Below are positions 54,708 through 64,000 of a stretch of 64,000 nucleotides of DNA, in pieces. Each line of letters starts with the position of its first letter. Within the stretch, counting starts at the first letter, position 1. This stretch comes from Candolleomyces eurysporus (lineage: Eukaryota > Basidiomycota > Agaricomycetes > Agaricales > Psathyrellaceae). Where the stretch lies: contig JANBPK010000735.1 of the NCBI GenBank assembly GCA_027579435.1, forward strand, positions 1-64,000, read 5' to 3'. The notes beneath the pieces are model-generated. The model worked only from the letters and a program-made list of their open reading frames with translations. It had not been told where the DNA came from and did not search any database. The position numbers and the translations under genes were made by a program.

Positions 54708-56010
54708 TTGCTCTTCAACACGTTGCCGCCATCTCTGGAGCAAGATAAGCTTATCAAAGGCTATCTGACACATATGGCACTCAGGACCACACTTTCACCT
54801 CCACAATCCATGGAGGAGATGACCGTTCAGCTTGGAATAGATGCCGCTATGATCTACACTCTCCAGGAAACACGCTACCTCAACAGACAAGATCATCGGG
54901 TTCCAAAGGCAGGAAATCTTCATCTTGCTTGGGAGTACGCTGAAGGCCCAAGGGATCACCACCAACTTCTCAATCTCATCCGGCTATCTCCCCTTTCATT
55001 CCAAACACTCGTTCACTTGATTGAGGACAACATAGTCTTTCACAACTGATCCAACAATGCCCAAGCACCAGTCGAGGACCAGTTGGCAGTTTTTCTGTAT
55101 CGGATGGGGAGATATGGGAATGGTGCTTCATTGGAAGACATCGCACATGCAGCTGGGATCTCCATTGGATCAGTTGAGATGTACACCAAGCGCTGTTTAA
55201 CGGCGATTGAAGCTCTTCATGATCAGTTCATAAGGAGGCCTACATCAGAGGAGAGGGAAGTTGAGAAAAAATGGGTTGAGAATCAGGTTGGATTTGGTGG
55301 GCTGTGGAGGGAGGGTTGGGTGATGTATGATGGGACCATTGTGGTTTTGTTTGCAAAACCAGGGTTGCATGGTGATACCTACTACACTTGAAAGGGGAAT
55401 TATGGCCTGAATGTTCAGGTATGGTGTTTAGCTCTCTTACCACTTATATTCCTGCTCAATGTTTCTATAGATAGGGAATATGCCCTCAAACTTGTGGATT
55501 GTGGATTATTCCTGTGGCATGACAGGCGCTGCCCATGATGCAGCTGCATTTCAAAATACAACTGCTGGAAAATACCCTGAATGGTTTTTTGAAGGTAATG
55601 AATTTGCATGGACTGACTCTGCATATGCTTGCACCACCAGATCCATTCCAGTTCACAAAGAACCTGCATCAAGGATTCCAGAGAACATGATTTTTGATAA
55701 ATATGTTTCTCATATTTGAGTTCGCTCCAAACATTGCATGGGGGCACTGAAGGGTCGATTTCAATGATTACATGGACTCCGGGTCACAATCATCACCAAC
55801 AATGATCACTTCTTGGCTATGCGGTGGATCCGGTGTGCCATTATTCTCCACAATATGGTGGTCAAAGTTGAAGGGGCAGACTCGGTGGATTATTTTCTGA
55901 ACTTAGACCTTTACCCAGGGGAAATAGAGAAGAAGAGGATGCTGGAGGCCATGAGGTGGTTTTTGAAGGCAATGGTGAAGCAAAGCGCCAATACCTGGTC
56001 AACAAATTGA
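54708..56010 (+). pseudogene. PIF/Harbinger-type DDE transposase relic 1
   Basis: Translation gives the family order: AVFLYRMGRYGNGASLEDIA with a helix-turn-helix (AHAAGISIGSVEMYTKR), WVMYDGTIV (first Asp), DYSCGMTGAAHDAAAF, FAWTDSAYACT and RSKHCMGALKGRF. In-frame stops at 55047-55049, 55389-55391, 55717-55719 and 55765-55767 are all TGA, at least three at positions where the family has arginine. The catalytic Glu (RSEHCxGxLK) is Lys here. One intron (about 55418-55470) is recognisable. Not functional. Confidence 0.8.
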
Positions 56011-56203
56011 TGGAGTTCCACAGGCAAAGAGATCAACATTAATAATTGTATTGCAAGAGTATCTGTAGTACTAGAAGTTTCAACAGGGTAACATTAAAAG
56101 ATAAAAGAATGGACAATTAGTTGGAGAAAAATGAGTGAAGTATTAGTGGGTAAGCAAAAACAAAATTATGCAATGGGTATATGATAAGAAGTCAGCCAAA
56201 GAT

Positions 56204-57124
56204 CTACTCATCCTCTACCACAGGATCAGAAGAAGGTATATCATCAGTGTCAGATGATCCACTGACAGAATCAACATGACGAATCTTGGCAGGACAGTGC
56301 ACAACCATAAGCTTGCGGAGTTGCCTTTTATACTGGGCTACAGTCCAAATTCCGGCCTGATACTCAGCCAAGAGTTGGGCCCTCGTATCATTTGCATTCT
56401 TCATCATGTTGTTCTGGTGCATCATATTTACCGCATCTCTGAGCAAAGTCTTTGTCAATTTAAACGAATAACATAAAAACTATAACATACCGTTGAACAT
56501 CAACCAGCTGATCTACAGTGGTGTGGTTTCAATTCTGGGGAATAGTTGACGATGCCTTTTGGAATGCCTTTGCGATACCAGATGAAGGCTTCAGAGCTTG
56601 TGTCACAGGTGTCGCAGGTGGGAGTGTGGAGGGTGGAGGAGTTGGAACAGTATTTGTGATAATGGTCCCAAAGGCAGGTGTGGTACTNGGGGGGAGGTGG
56701 AGGGTTAACATTGAGCTGCTGCTGACGAGCCTGCTCCTCATAAAGAACTGGCTCAATATTTTCATCATTGATTGCAGGGGAACAGTCAGGTCGCTGATGC
56801 CAGATAGTCTCCTGGCCGTTTGGACCCATAAGTGTAGTAACTCTTTTATCACTCCTCATTCGTCAATGCCTCTGCTGCTCTCATCCTCAAAACCAGGCTC
56901 AACACTTGAGTCACCACTGTTGGCCGGGACATCCACCTTGTCACTCTGACCAGGGGATATCTATTGTCCTGTCGAATTCCCGACATATATTGATCATTTG
57001 ACAAGACAGTCACTTCTCCATCATCCGTGGACGACTTCTCAGCATAGTTCACTACAAAGACGACCTCGCCTTTATCCTCTCCAATTGAAGACCAGTTACT
57101 GTACCATGGTTTTGACCATGACAC
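56204..57124 (-). pseudogene. probable transposon-linked accessory ORF
   Basis: - strand open segments (57124-56849, 56859-56500 with an N in a C run near 56690, 56458-56204) read as one product. The first part has a trihelix-poor N-terminus, the middle is Pro/Thr-rich (VPTPPPSTLPPATP), then a Met/Asn/Gln helix (DAVNMMHQNNMMKNANDTR) and an acidic end (DTDDIPSSDPVVEDE). No known domain recognised. It lies tail-to-tail with the transposase, as second ORFs of Harbinger-type elements often do; that link is inference. Confidence 0.4.
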
Positions 57125-57440
57125 ATAACACTATGTCCCACAACAATATGACTCTGTTGTCTTCTATGCTGGCATTCTCTGTGTTCAATGCATCAACCAT
57201 GGAGTGTCGTACTTTTGAATCTACCTTTGCAGTAAGCACTCTTTAACTCGAATAATTCAGTGAAGTTGATGCCAAACCTCTTTCAAGCTTGAGAACAGCA
57301 ACCACTTCTCTCATGGGGTCTCTTGCCCTCCGCTTGTCAATGTATTCAACAGCCACTGGAACCAGGTATGCACCTTACTTTCATCAATTCTATGTCATGC
57401 TTATCATCTCTCAGAACAGCACTACCTACCAAGACAGCTG

Positions 57441-59747
57441 ATATACCCTCCCCCTTGCATGCCCTCAAGGCACTCTTCCTCCAGTCCCTGTCAATCCAGT
57501 GGAGGTACCTTTGCCTTCCACCTCAGATGCTGCTCTTTTGCATCTGCCTACTGTTGCTGCTGCTGTTGGAGCTTGCCCAGCAGCAAAGGTCTCTGTTCAG
57601 CGTCAGAAGAAGGTGCTGGCCAAATGTAGCACGCCTTCTGATGAAGATTGTGGTAGTGAGAAAAAGAAAGGCCAAGGGCCTGGGCATCCTACCAGTGAAG
57701 AGATTGAGACAGGGAGACCACTAAAACACTAACACCACACACAACCTGACTACATAAGTTGAGCCACGCAAGATCCTTAAGTCAATGCCTTGTACTGTAG
57801 TCAAGCGGCACGAAATCAAGTGCAAGTCATGGGGGTAGTAGTGAGTATTAAGAATTGGTTAGATTCTTCTCTGCTAAAATTNGGGGGGGGTTTCAAAGTG
57901 TATAACACTTTACAACTCAGGTATCTTTGTCTTTTCCTTAGCGAAATATCATGCTGTGCAAGATAAAGTCACAAATCCAGTCGATTGCAAAAACAAAGTA
58001 ACACAAATAAAACAGCAGTAATTCTCTGAGGAAAAACTATGCTATGAGAGTCCGTTGTATATATACTATCTGGAGCCGCGCGATCACTGGAACTTGGTAA
58101 ATAGGTGTACACAAGATTTATAAATAAAAGAGTCCAGGCCCCAGCTAGAAAAAGAGAGAAAGAGATAAAAAGAGGGTATTGGATATGCCAAGGTGCCACT
58201 GCGCCACTTCTGCACCTGCGGCGTGACTATTAATAGATGCTTTTTGCCTTTTCGGGTTGCTGAATGACATGCCAAAGTTGATTGAGGGTGGTTGGCCTAC
58301 GGTTATACCAACCACTGCCTTGGGTTGCTCTTTGCTTGAGCTGCATGAGGAGGAGTCAGACCTCTGTCAATTGAGTAGTGTTGTCTTGGCAAATCCCTTG
58401 TGACCGCTTTCCAGGTATCTCTTTCCGTAGATGACCTTTCCTTTCAGAGTATTTCGAGCTCCTTTGTCGTGCCACGCCAGCCATCATGCCGTCTGATGTG
58501 CCGGAACCTTGCCGCACATCTCTTTACATGCTTAGGGACTTGTCCCCACTGCTCTAGCACTGAATATACTCAATTGATGTGAGGCCACGCAAAGGGTAAG
58601 GTACCATAAGTGCCTAGGAAACCTTTCCTACTGCCTAGTAGGGAGCCCAGGTTGTTCTGCTGCCAGGTAGGCCATTCAATCTCAAGCGGTGCCATCCGGC
58701 TAAAATATGAAACCCTAATCTCGGGTATATGGTGGCATGCCTCTAAGTTGGCAGTCCTCAAGTAGACTCCAACCCTTGTGAACCCAAGATTAGTGTACTC
58801 CTTCATTATCCTCTGCACCGCGCGAGTTATCTTAATACTGGAGGGGTTCCGTAGTATAGAGATTAGACACGACCGTGTATTGAATTATAAACTGTTATTC
58901 AATAAATTGGTATTTATCTGTGCAAAAGTGAACACGGTTGTATCACCGGAACTGGAAATTACCTCCCCCTTGACCTAACCATTCTTCTTGATTGTGTCGA
59001 GAAGGTGCTTCCTCTGGGTCAGAATGAATGGAAGAAGGTTGCTCAAAGCTTGTGGATGCTTGAAAACCCACTGGTTTGGCAGATCAGCCATCCACCATCA
59101 TTTGGGCCAAAGCCATCCAGAAGCTCATCAAGGAGCATGCCGGCTTGCACAGTCTTGATGATCCTGATTGCAGTGAAGATGATGGCCTTGAAGATGCCTT
59201 GGACAGTTCATAACCAGAAATCATTGAGGCATCTACCCCTTCTGCCACAGCACCAATTTGCACAGCAACTATTCACTCTAACCACTTGGCTATTCCTGCT
59301 CCCTATTGTACTTGTGTTGGCCCAGCAACAGAACTGGTTTCAAAGCTTACCCAAGCACTTGACCCTTCAACTCAACACGTTCAAGATGATGAGTGCTCTT
59401 TTTGCCCGATGCAGGCCTCCCAGTTTGCTGCACTCAGCAATCAGCTTCGCAATGCCCACACTACCATTGAGAGGCTCTGTATGCAAAACATGGACATGTC
59501 CCAGCATCTGAGCAATGCTGAGCGCAAATGCAACCTGGCCATGCTCCGTCTCAAGTTGCAAGGATCCTCAAAAACCTCAGCTCAAACACCTTCTCCAAAG
59601 ACAAAGCGCAAATCCCACTGGAAAGATTACCCTGGTATGAAGCTGGTGCAAGGTAAGATCCCAACTGTCAAGCACTATCCTGATGGTGGTTCTTACACAT
59701 ATTGGTTCTCTGATCATTCCACAAATGCCTCAGATGCTTTTTCTTGA
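57441..59747 (+). pseudogene. transposon-associated DUF6818-like protein gene, split by an insertion
   Basis: Left part (to about 57712) encodes TSDAALLHLPTVAAAVG, a basic KVSVQRQKKVLAK and GSEKKKGQGPGHPTSEEIET. Right part from about 58983 encodes ILLDCVEKVLPLGQNEWKKV, then, one frame over, WAKAIQKLIKEHAGLHSLDD and a coiled-coil end (QASQFAALSNQLRNAHTTIE). Joining left and right gives the usual order of this family (basic GxG linker, EE-I-LLDxVEKVLPLG, WKKV). A stop (TAA) and frameshifts occur in the right part. The family name is from memory of its pattern. Confidence 0.45.
57713..58982. mobile_element. about 1.27 kb non-coding insertion splitting the DUF6818-like gene
   Basis: Sits between two halves of one coding segment, so it was inserted later. 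No transposase. Contains an N-interrupted G run near 57885, a GTGGTTGG/CCAACCAC inverted repeat near 58290 and a C-rich end (tacctcccccttgacctaacc). Too long and with wrong ends for an intron of this genome. Class not determined; could be a solo LTR or a non-autonomous element. Confidence 0.35.
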
Positions 59748-60353
59748 AATGGTGACTCTGACAAGGAGAATCGCTCTCCATGCATCTGCCCTCAATTCCA
59801 TGACTGTTCCCCCTTTAAGCTGTACAAATCCCCCTGCAATGCTCCCAACCCATCCCAGTATTGTCCAAGGGTTGGCCTTCTCTCGGAGTCCTTTGAGGAA
59901 GCTCAAAGCTCCCAAACTTGACCTAACTATCTCTTACTTATTTATTATTGAACTGTTGCTGTTGTCCCAGTTACTCTGGTCTTAATTTTTCTTGATGCTT
60001 ACCGCAGTCTGTCTTTACACTTTAGACTCTTTTTTGATAGCTCACCCTAGTCTGTCTTTACTTGTTGCCATCCATTGTGATTTTGACCTAATATACAAAT
60101 TGTACATTCAATTATCATCATAGATTGCAGGGATATGAAATCAGGAAACTCAATCACAGTCCTTTTGCTTGGAAAACACTACATCTCAAAATTTGTCCCA
60201 TACATGCTCATCATGAGCAGTTGGAGTCCAGCATGGTTTGGAAACTTCACGTATTTGGTTAATCCCCACTGTGCGACATTGCAAGTTGTGTAATCAAACA
60301 CATATTTTCAACAAATTACCTTGACATTCTGAATGGCCGATTTCCAATGGTAT
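59748..60353. other. AT-rich spacer
   Basis: No feature recognised. Confidence 0.5.
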
Positions 60354-60936
60354 TCAGAGGTGTCCAAAGGAGCCTTGCAGTGACTGATTCCCCCATTCAG
60401 CGGTCTGGCAGTAAGACAGCAGTTCCCGATTGAATGCCAATGCCTCTTTGATCTTGTCGGTACCAGTGATATGGTTCCAACTCTTCAGAGGAGACATTAT
60501 GCGACCACTGATTTCCTTTGTGCCATTGGGAAATGCTGTATCAGCCACCAGATAGAAACCATCTGGTGTCTTGTCCTTGAGTTGCTCATAAATAGGCAGG
60601 GCAACACGTGTGTTGTGCCAGCTCCCAGGACAATTGAGATGACACAATAGTATATCTCCTAAAGCAACAAGATCAGAAAAGACAGGCTCATATATGCATG
60701 AAAATAATCTTACTTTCAGGGGAATACACCAGTACAGAGTTGACATTGTGTGTTGATGTCCATCCATTGTATGTTGCATTCTCCAAATCTTGATTCAGAC
60801 ACTCTTGCCCAAGTAAGCTTAGACCATCAATACTGGCAAAAGCTCCAAGCAGACATGAGTGTTGCTGGGTGATAAGGGAATTATAGTGATCAAACAGATC
60901 TGGAGAAGAAGGCCAAGTAATCCTGGCTTCTCTCAT
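60354..60936 (-). pseudogene. PIF/Harbinger-type DDE transposase relic 2
   Basis: A different family member from relic 1. Reads ASIDGLSLLGQECLNQDLEN (first Asp), a spliced VYSPE-RDILLCHLNCPGSW across an intron with gtaaga donor, NTRVALPIYEQLKDKTPDG, FYLVADTAFPNGT (second Asp) and AEWGNQSLQGSFGHL, then TGA where the family has arginine (FGRLR-I/V-PL). N-terminal DNA-binding part and the C-terminus are missing. Not functional. Confidence 0.75.
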
Positions 60937-61099
60937 TTCTTGAAGGACAATGAGGAGGATGTTGAGGCAATGAGCAACATACTGAGAGACAGTGGAGGTT
61001 TTATGATCCCTTGGACTTGTCTCATGGATTCTCTGGTCTCTGTAGTTCCTACCTCATGTACACCTTGTGTTTGCCTTATGGTTACCTCATGTATGCTCT

Positions 61100-61640
61100 A
61101 TTGACTCATGTATGACCTTATGACTAGTACTTAGTGTTTCAGTAGCACATGTTTTTCATTTAGCTTACTCATAGTTTCATTTTGTTGACTGATACTTTAA
61201 TATTGCTGACTGATGTTACCATGCCTTCTACATGAGGCATATAGTATATAAGTAGGCTAGGATAGTCTGTATTCCTTAGCTTGTTAATAGAACCCACCTA
61301 GTGAGCTCCAGAACCCAGAATTGCTAAGTTAACCTTAGTACTTGAACCCCAGAATAAACCCCTTGTCTGAACTTATACAAAAGCCTTGTATAAGCTTGAA
61401 CTTGGTCTTGTAGAAAGCCTCACAAGACCTGAACCAGCATTGCGTGCAAATCGGGTTTTGTGTCAAGAACTTGAATACATCTCACCCTATATCCTTTAGG
61501 AGTATTGATGTAACAAAAGAACAAGCTCAACCAAATCAAACACTTCCATTTGGCAAGAAAGAAAAACCATCATGTCACTTGCAGACCTCATTGCACAAAT
61601 TTCCACCTCAGTTGCATCAATCATTACTACAAGCTTAAAT
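61100..61640 (+). mobile_element. possible solo LTR or retroelement 5' end
   Basis: A TATA-like tatagtatataagtaggc near 61248, a long AT/CT-rich leader with CTTGTATAAGC- and GAACCC-type direct repeats, then an ATG at 61572 opening a short Thr/Ser/Ala-rich gag-like frame (SLADLIAQISTSVASI). This resembles an LTR plus the start of gag. No paired LTR, primer-binding site, reverse transcriptase or integrase was found in the window, so the call is weak. Confidence 0.25.
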
Positions 61641-61734
61641 GACCCCACAAACATTGCAAATGGACTCGGCAAAACCCTCACACAGATAACCATGGGGGTA
61701 TTTGTAGCAATATTGGCGTCAGTTAGTGATCAAC

Positions 61735-61850
61735 ACGGGTTACTGGCGGGTAAACCTAACCCTACCCATACCTGTACCTGCCAGTTACCTGTACTTGTGG
61801 TGGCGGGTATGGGTATGTGTGGGTATGGGTGCCTTACCCACAGGTAAAAA
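61735..61850. repeat. GGGTA/TACCC-rich palindromic tract
   Basis: Runs of ACCCATACC and CCTGTACCTG on one side and GGGTATGGGTATG on the other can pair. Lies just past the 3' end of the hAT transposase relic, as the subterminal repeats of hAT elements often do. Confidence 0.5.
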
Positions 61851-61904
61851 GGTGGATAATTGCAGAAAAATGAAATAAGCGTTATTTAATTAATACAGAG
61901 CTAA

Positions 61905-63057
61905 TTACACAACAGGATATTCCTCCCAAACAAATTCTTCGTCATCTCCAAGATCTGGTAACTTTGAAGCTTCAAGTAGGTCCAAGTTCCAAACAAGATT
62001 TTGCTTTGTCCAAGCTCCCAGGCATGTAAGCGCTCGTGTTGACTGCCCAGACAGTTGGTTTTGGATGTGGGAAAGAATTAGACAGCCCTGGCTAAACACT
62101 TGTTCAACGGAGATCGAAGTGGCTGGAGATAGTCAGTAAATGAAATCAATAAATAGCTGCTGCTGCACTCACCTGGAATGGTCAAGTAATCCTGAGCCAT
62201 CCTCCACAATTGAGGATATGACCCTTGGTTTTCATACCACCATCCCAGTGGGTCTGTCACATCCTTCACAACTTTTGTTTTCAGATACTGGTCCAGCTCT
62301 GAAAGCATTTCCTCCTCATCAGTTGAGTTGGAGTCTGTGGAAGATGGTGCCTCAGCACCCATGTCATCGTCACTTGACAGTGATGATGTACACTGAAATT
62401 AAATGATAGAAATCAGACCCAAACAAGAATTCTTACTGAGAACACACCTTTGCAGGCTTTTGTAGCTGCACCAAGCGAGAAGCATTGGATTTCAGCTGGA
62501 AATCAGCATACACAAGCTGAAATTCCTTGCATACAATCCCCTCAGCAGTACTAATCCAGGCTTCAGGCCATTGGGCTTTCTTTAGATAGCAAAATTTGTA
62601 GGCGGGATGAAGGACTGATAGAAATCAGAAATTAATACAGTAACGAACAATGCAAAATGACTCACCAATTGCAATGCGGTACACCTCAGACTCATCAGTG
62701 AGTGAATAGTACTTATTCAATAAATCTACGCCGAGTGTGAGGGCACTGTGTAAGGAAGCATTGAGGTTCTCATCCTTGACTGATTTCATGAGCTCAGCAT
62801 GCATGTGATCCATAGCTGGTATCACATCAGTAAGGCTTGCCGTCTCGCTCAAAAACTTGAGAGTAGTGTTTTTGAAAACCTAAATAGTAAATCTCAAGGT
62901 GAGCCCTCATATTATGAATTCCAGAAATGTTGAATACCTTGAGTGTATCATGCAGTTGTCTCACCAGCTCCCATAGAACTTTTCTTTGGAAGTGCTTCCG
63001 AATTAAAGGACTAAGTAACAATGACGACTTATAGAACTTAGCATGTCTTCTGAACAT
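61905..63057 (-). pseudogene. hAT-family transposase, C-terminal half
   Basis: Reads a catalytic-core piece (VLHPAYKFCYLKKAQWPEAW), an acidic linker (STDSNSTDEEEMLSELD) and the hAT dimerisation region: DPLGWWYENQGSYPQLWRMA, DYLTIP, then across a gtgagt intron ATSISVEQVFSQGCLILSH and ALTCLGAWTKQNLVW. The N-terminal BED finger and the start are absent, so the element is truncated at about 63060. Confidence 0.75.
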
Positions 63058-64000
63058 TGCGAAACCAAGAGTCGGAGCAGTTCCTGGCTTCAGACTTAGC
63101 AGCTCTCACGGATCCGGCTTAGTGACCCAAGTATGACGGTTTGGCAGTGGTGCTTTAAAATAGGAAGGCCCTGCAAACGTATCTGAAGGGTAGAGAATTG
63201 ATTTGGAACCCCAACTGCATGCCCAACCTGGCAAGGTACGGTGTAGGAAGAGAGTCTGCACACTACAAGGGACATTCCCCCTGACATTCGCAAAGTGGAA
63301 GGTGTAACGTCACTCTGTGGCTTTGAGGACATGATGGCAAATCCGTCAAGTCAATTAAACATGACAGTTACTGGATTCAGAAGTACGAGCGGCTCGGTTG
63401 AGAGCTTCTGAAGAGCCGACTCAAAGTGCAAACTGATGCAGAGTGGAGACCAGATCCTCGGCTGTCTTCAGAGCCTGAGATAGGTTTCGGTCTTGTGAAC
63501 CGACGTGGATAACAAGGAAAGCATGGAGTGTGGAAGGATGCAGAATGCCTAGAGCCAGGGCAATGACGTGATGAGGGCTTGGGAGTGGTGCCCAGCGAAC
63601 CAGATAGATGGAAGTAGGGTCGGGAGCAAAGGTATTTACCTCCGAACCTATTCTGAACTATCAAAGCATGTGGAAATTGTGGAGTGCCGTTTTGGCAAGT
63701 GGTTCTGAACGCATCTCGATGCAAGTCTATAAGGTTGAGACCTTAGCCTGGATACCCTCATATGATTATTTCTGTTTGGACTGGTCAATTTCATGTGCTT
63801 ATATCTCTGTTTGTCTTGGATGTGTTTGCCAAACTTAGTTACAGTATGTAATCTTGGATCCTAAGTAACTAAATCTACATAGCGGGTAGCTAACATTGTA
63901 TTTTGCGTCCGGGTCTGTGTTACCCACCAAATCTATGAGAGCCTTTCTGTTATCTTTTGCGTGTTTAAGTTCAGAAGTCGTTCGGAGGCCGTGTCCTCAT
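63058..64000. other. unassigned right end of window
   Basis: No feature I can support. Short - strand open frames have no recognisable domain. Confidence 0.5.

Noticed and set aside
57713..58982. A 1.27 kb intron in the DUF6818-like gene
   Set aside because: Introns in this window are about 50-85 nt, and the borders lack GT...AG in the right phase.
61735..61850. Telomere-like repeats
   Set aside because: The GGGTATGGGTATG motifs are irregular, occur on both strands and sit beside a hAT transposase; they do not form a telomeric array.

Overview
The window looks like nuclear DNA from a filamentous basidiomycete, probably a mushroom-forming Agaricomycete. Genes are rich in 50-85 nt introns with GTRNGT donors, and there are expanded F-box-like families and a NACHT-TPR protein. 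Housekeeping genes are MTO1, TAF11, a TTC7/Ypp1-like gene, DPH2 and separase. No bacterial features (operons, Shine-Dalgarno sites, CRISPR) were seen. Isolated N characters mark uncertain base calls, often beside homopolymers; several behave as surplus bases.

Layout. (1) 0.2-3.3 kb: MTO1, 14 exons, + strand. (2) 3.3-18.8 kb: a tandem array of five single-exon F-box-like genes, all on the - strand, between MTO1 and TAF11. The spacers hold broken copies of the neighbours: the TAF11 5' end, the MTO1 3' end and flank, and an uncharacterised gene whose intact copy lies at 20.4-21.1 kb. (3) 18.8-21.1 kb: TAF11 (+) and that uncharacterised gene (-). (4) 21.2-37.5 kb: a palindrome of gene order. Two three-exon F-box-like genes (types I and II, -) lie left of a head-to-head TTC7/DPH2 pair, and a II-I pair (+) lies right of it. 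(5) 38-40.2 kb: a NACHT-TPR STAND protein (-). (6) 40.2-43.2 kb: a poorly resolved stretch, then a small membrane protein gene. (7) 43.5-48.0 kb: separase (-), missing its N-terminal part. (8) 48.05-52.61 kb: a direct 4.6 kb duplication of 30.2-34.9 kb carrying the TTC7 start, DPH2 and a type II F-box copy. (9) 52.6-64 kb: AT-rich, CpG-poor transposon debris with two PIF/Harbinger-type transposases, a hAT transposase, a foldback element and a split accessory gene.

The housekeeping genes act in mitochondrial tRNA modification (MTO1), TFIID (TAF11), plasma-membrane PI4-kinase scaffolding (TTC7/Ypp1), diphthamide synthesis on eEF2 (DPH2) and sister-chromatid separation (separase). The accessory genes (five array F-box genes, four dispersed ones plus a broken fifth and a relic exon, and the NACHT-TPR protein) make this a fast-evolving region. 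Both DPH2 copies carry different single-base frameshifts, and separase is cut at a duplication edge. Read-level checking is therefore essential before biological conclusions are drawn.
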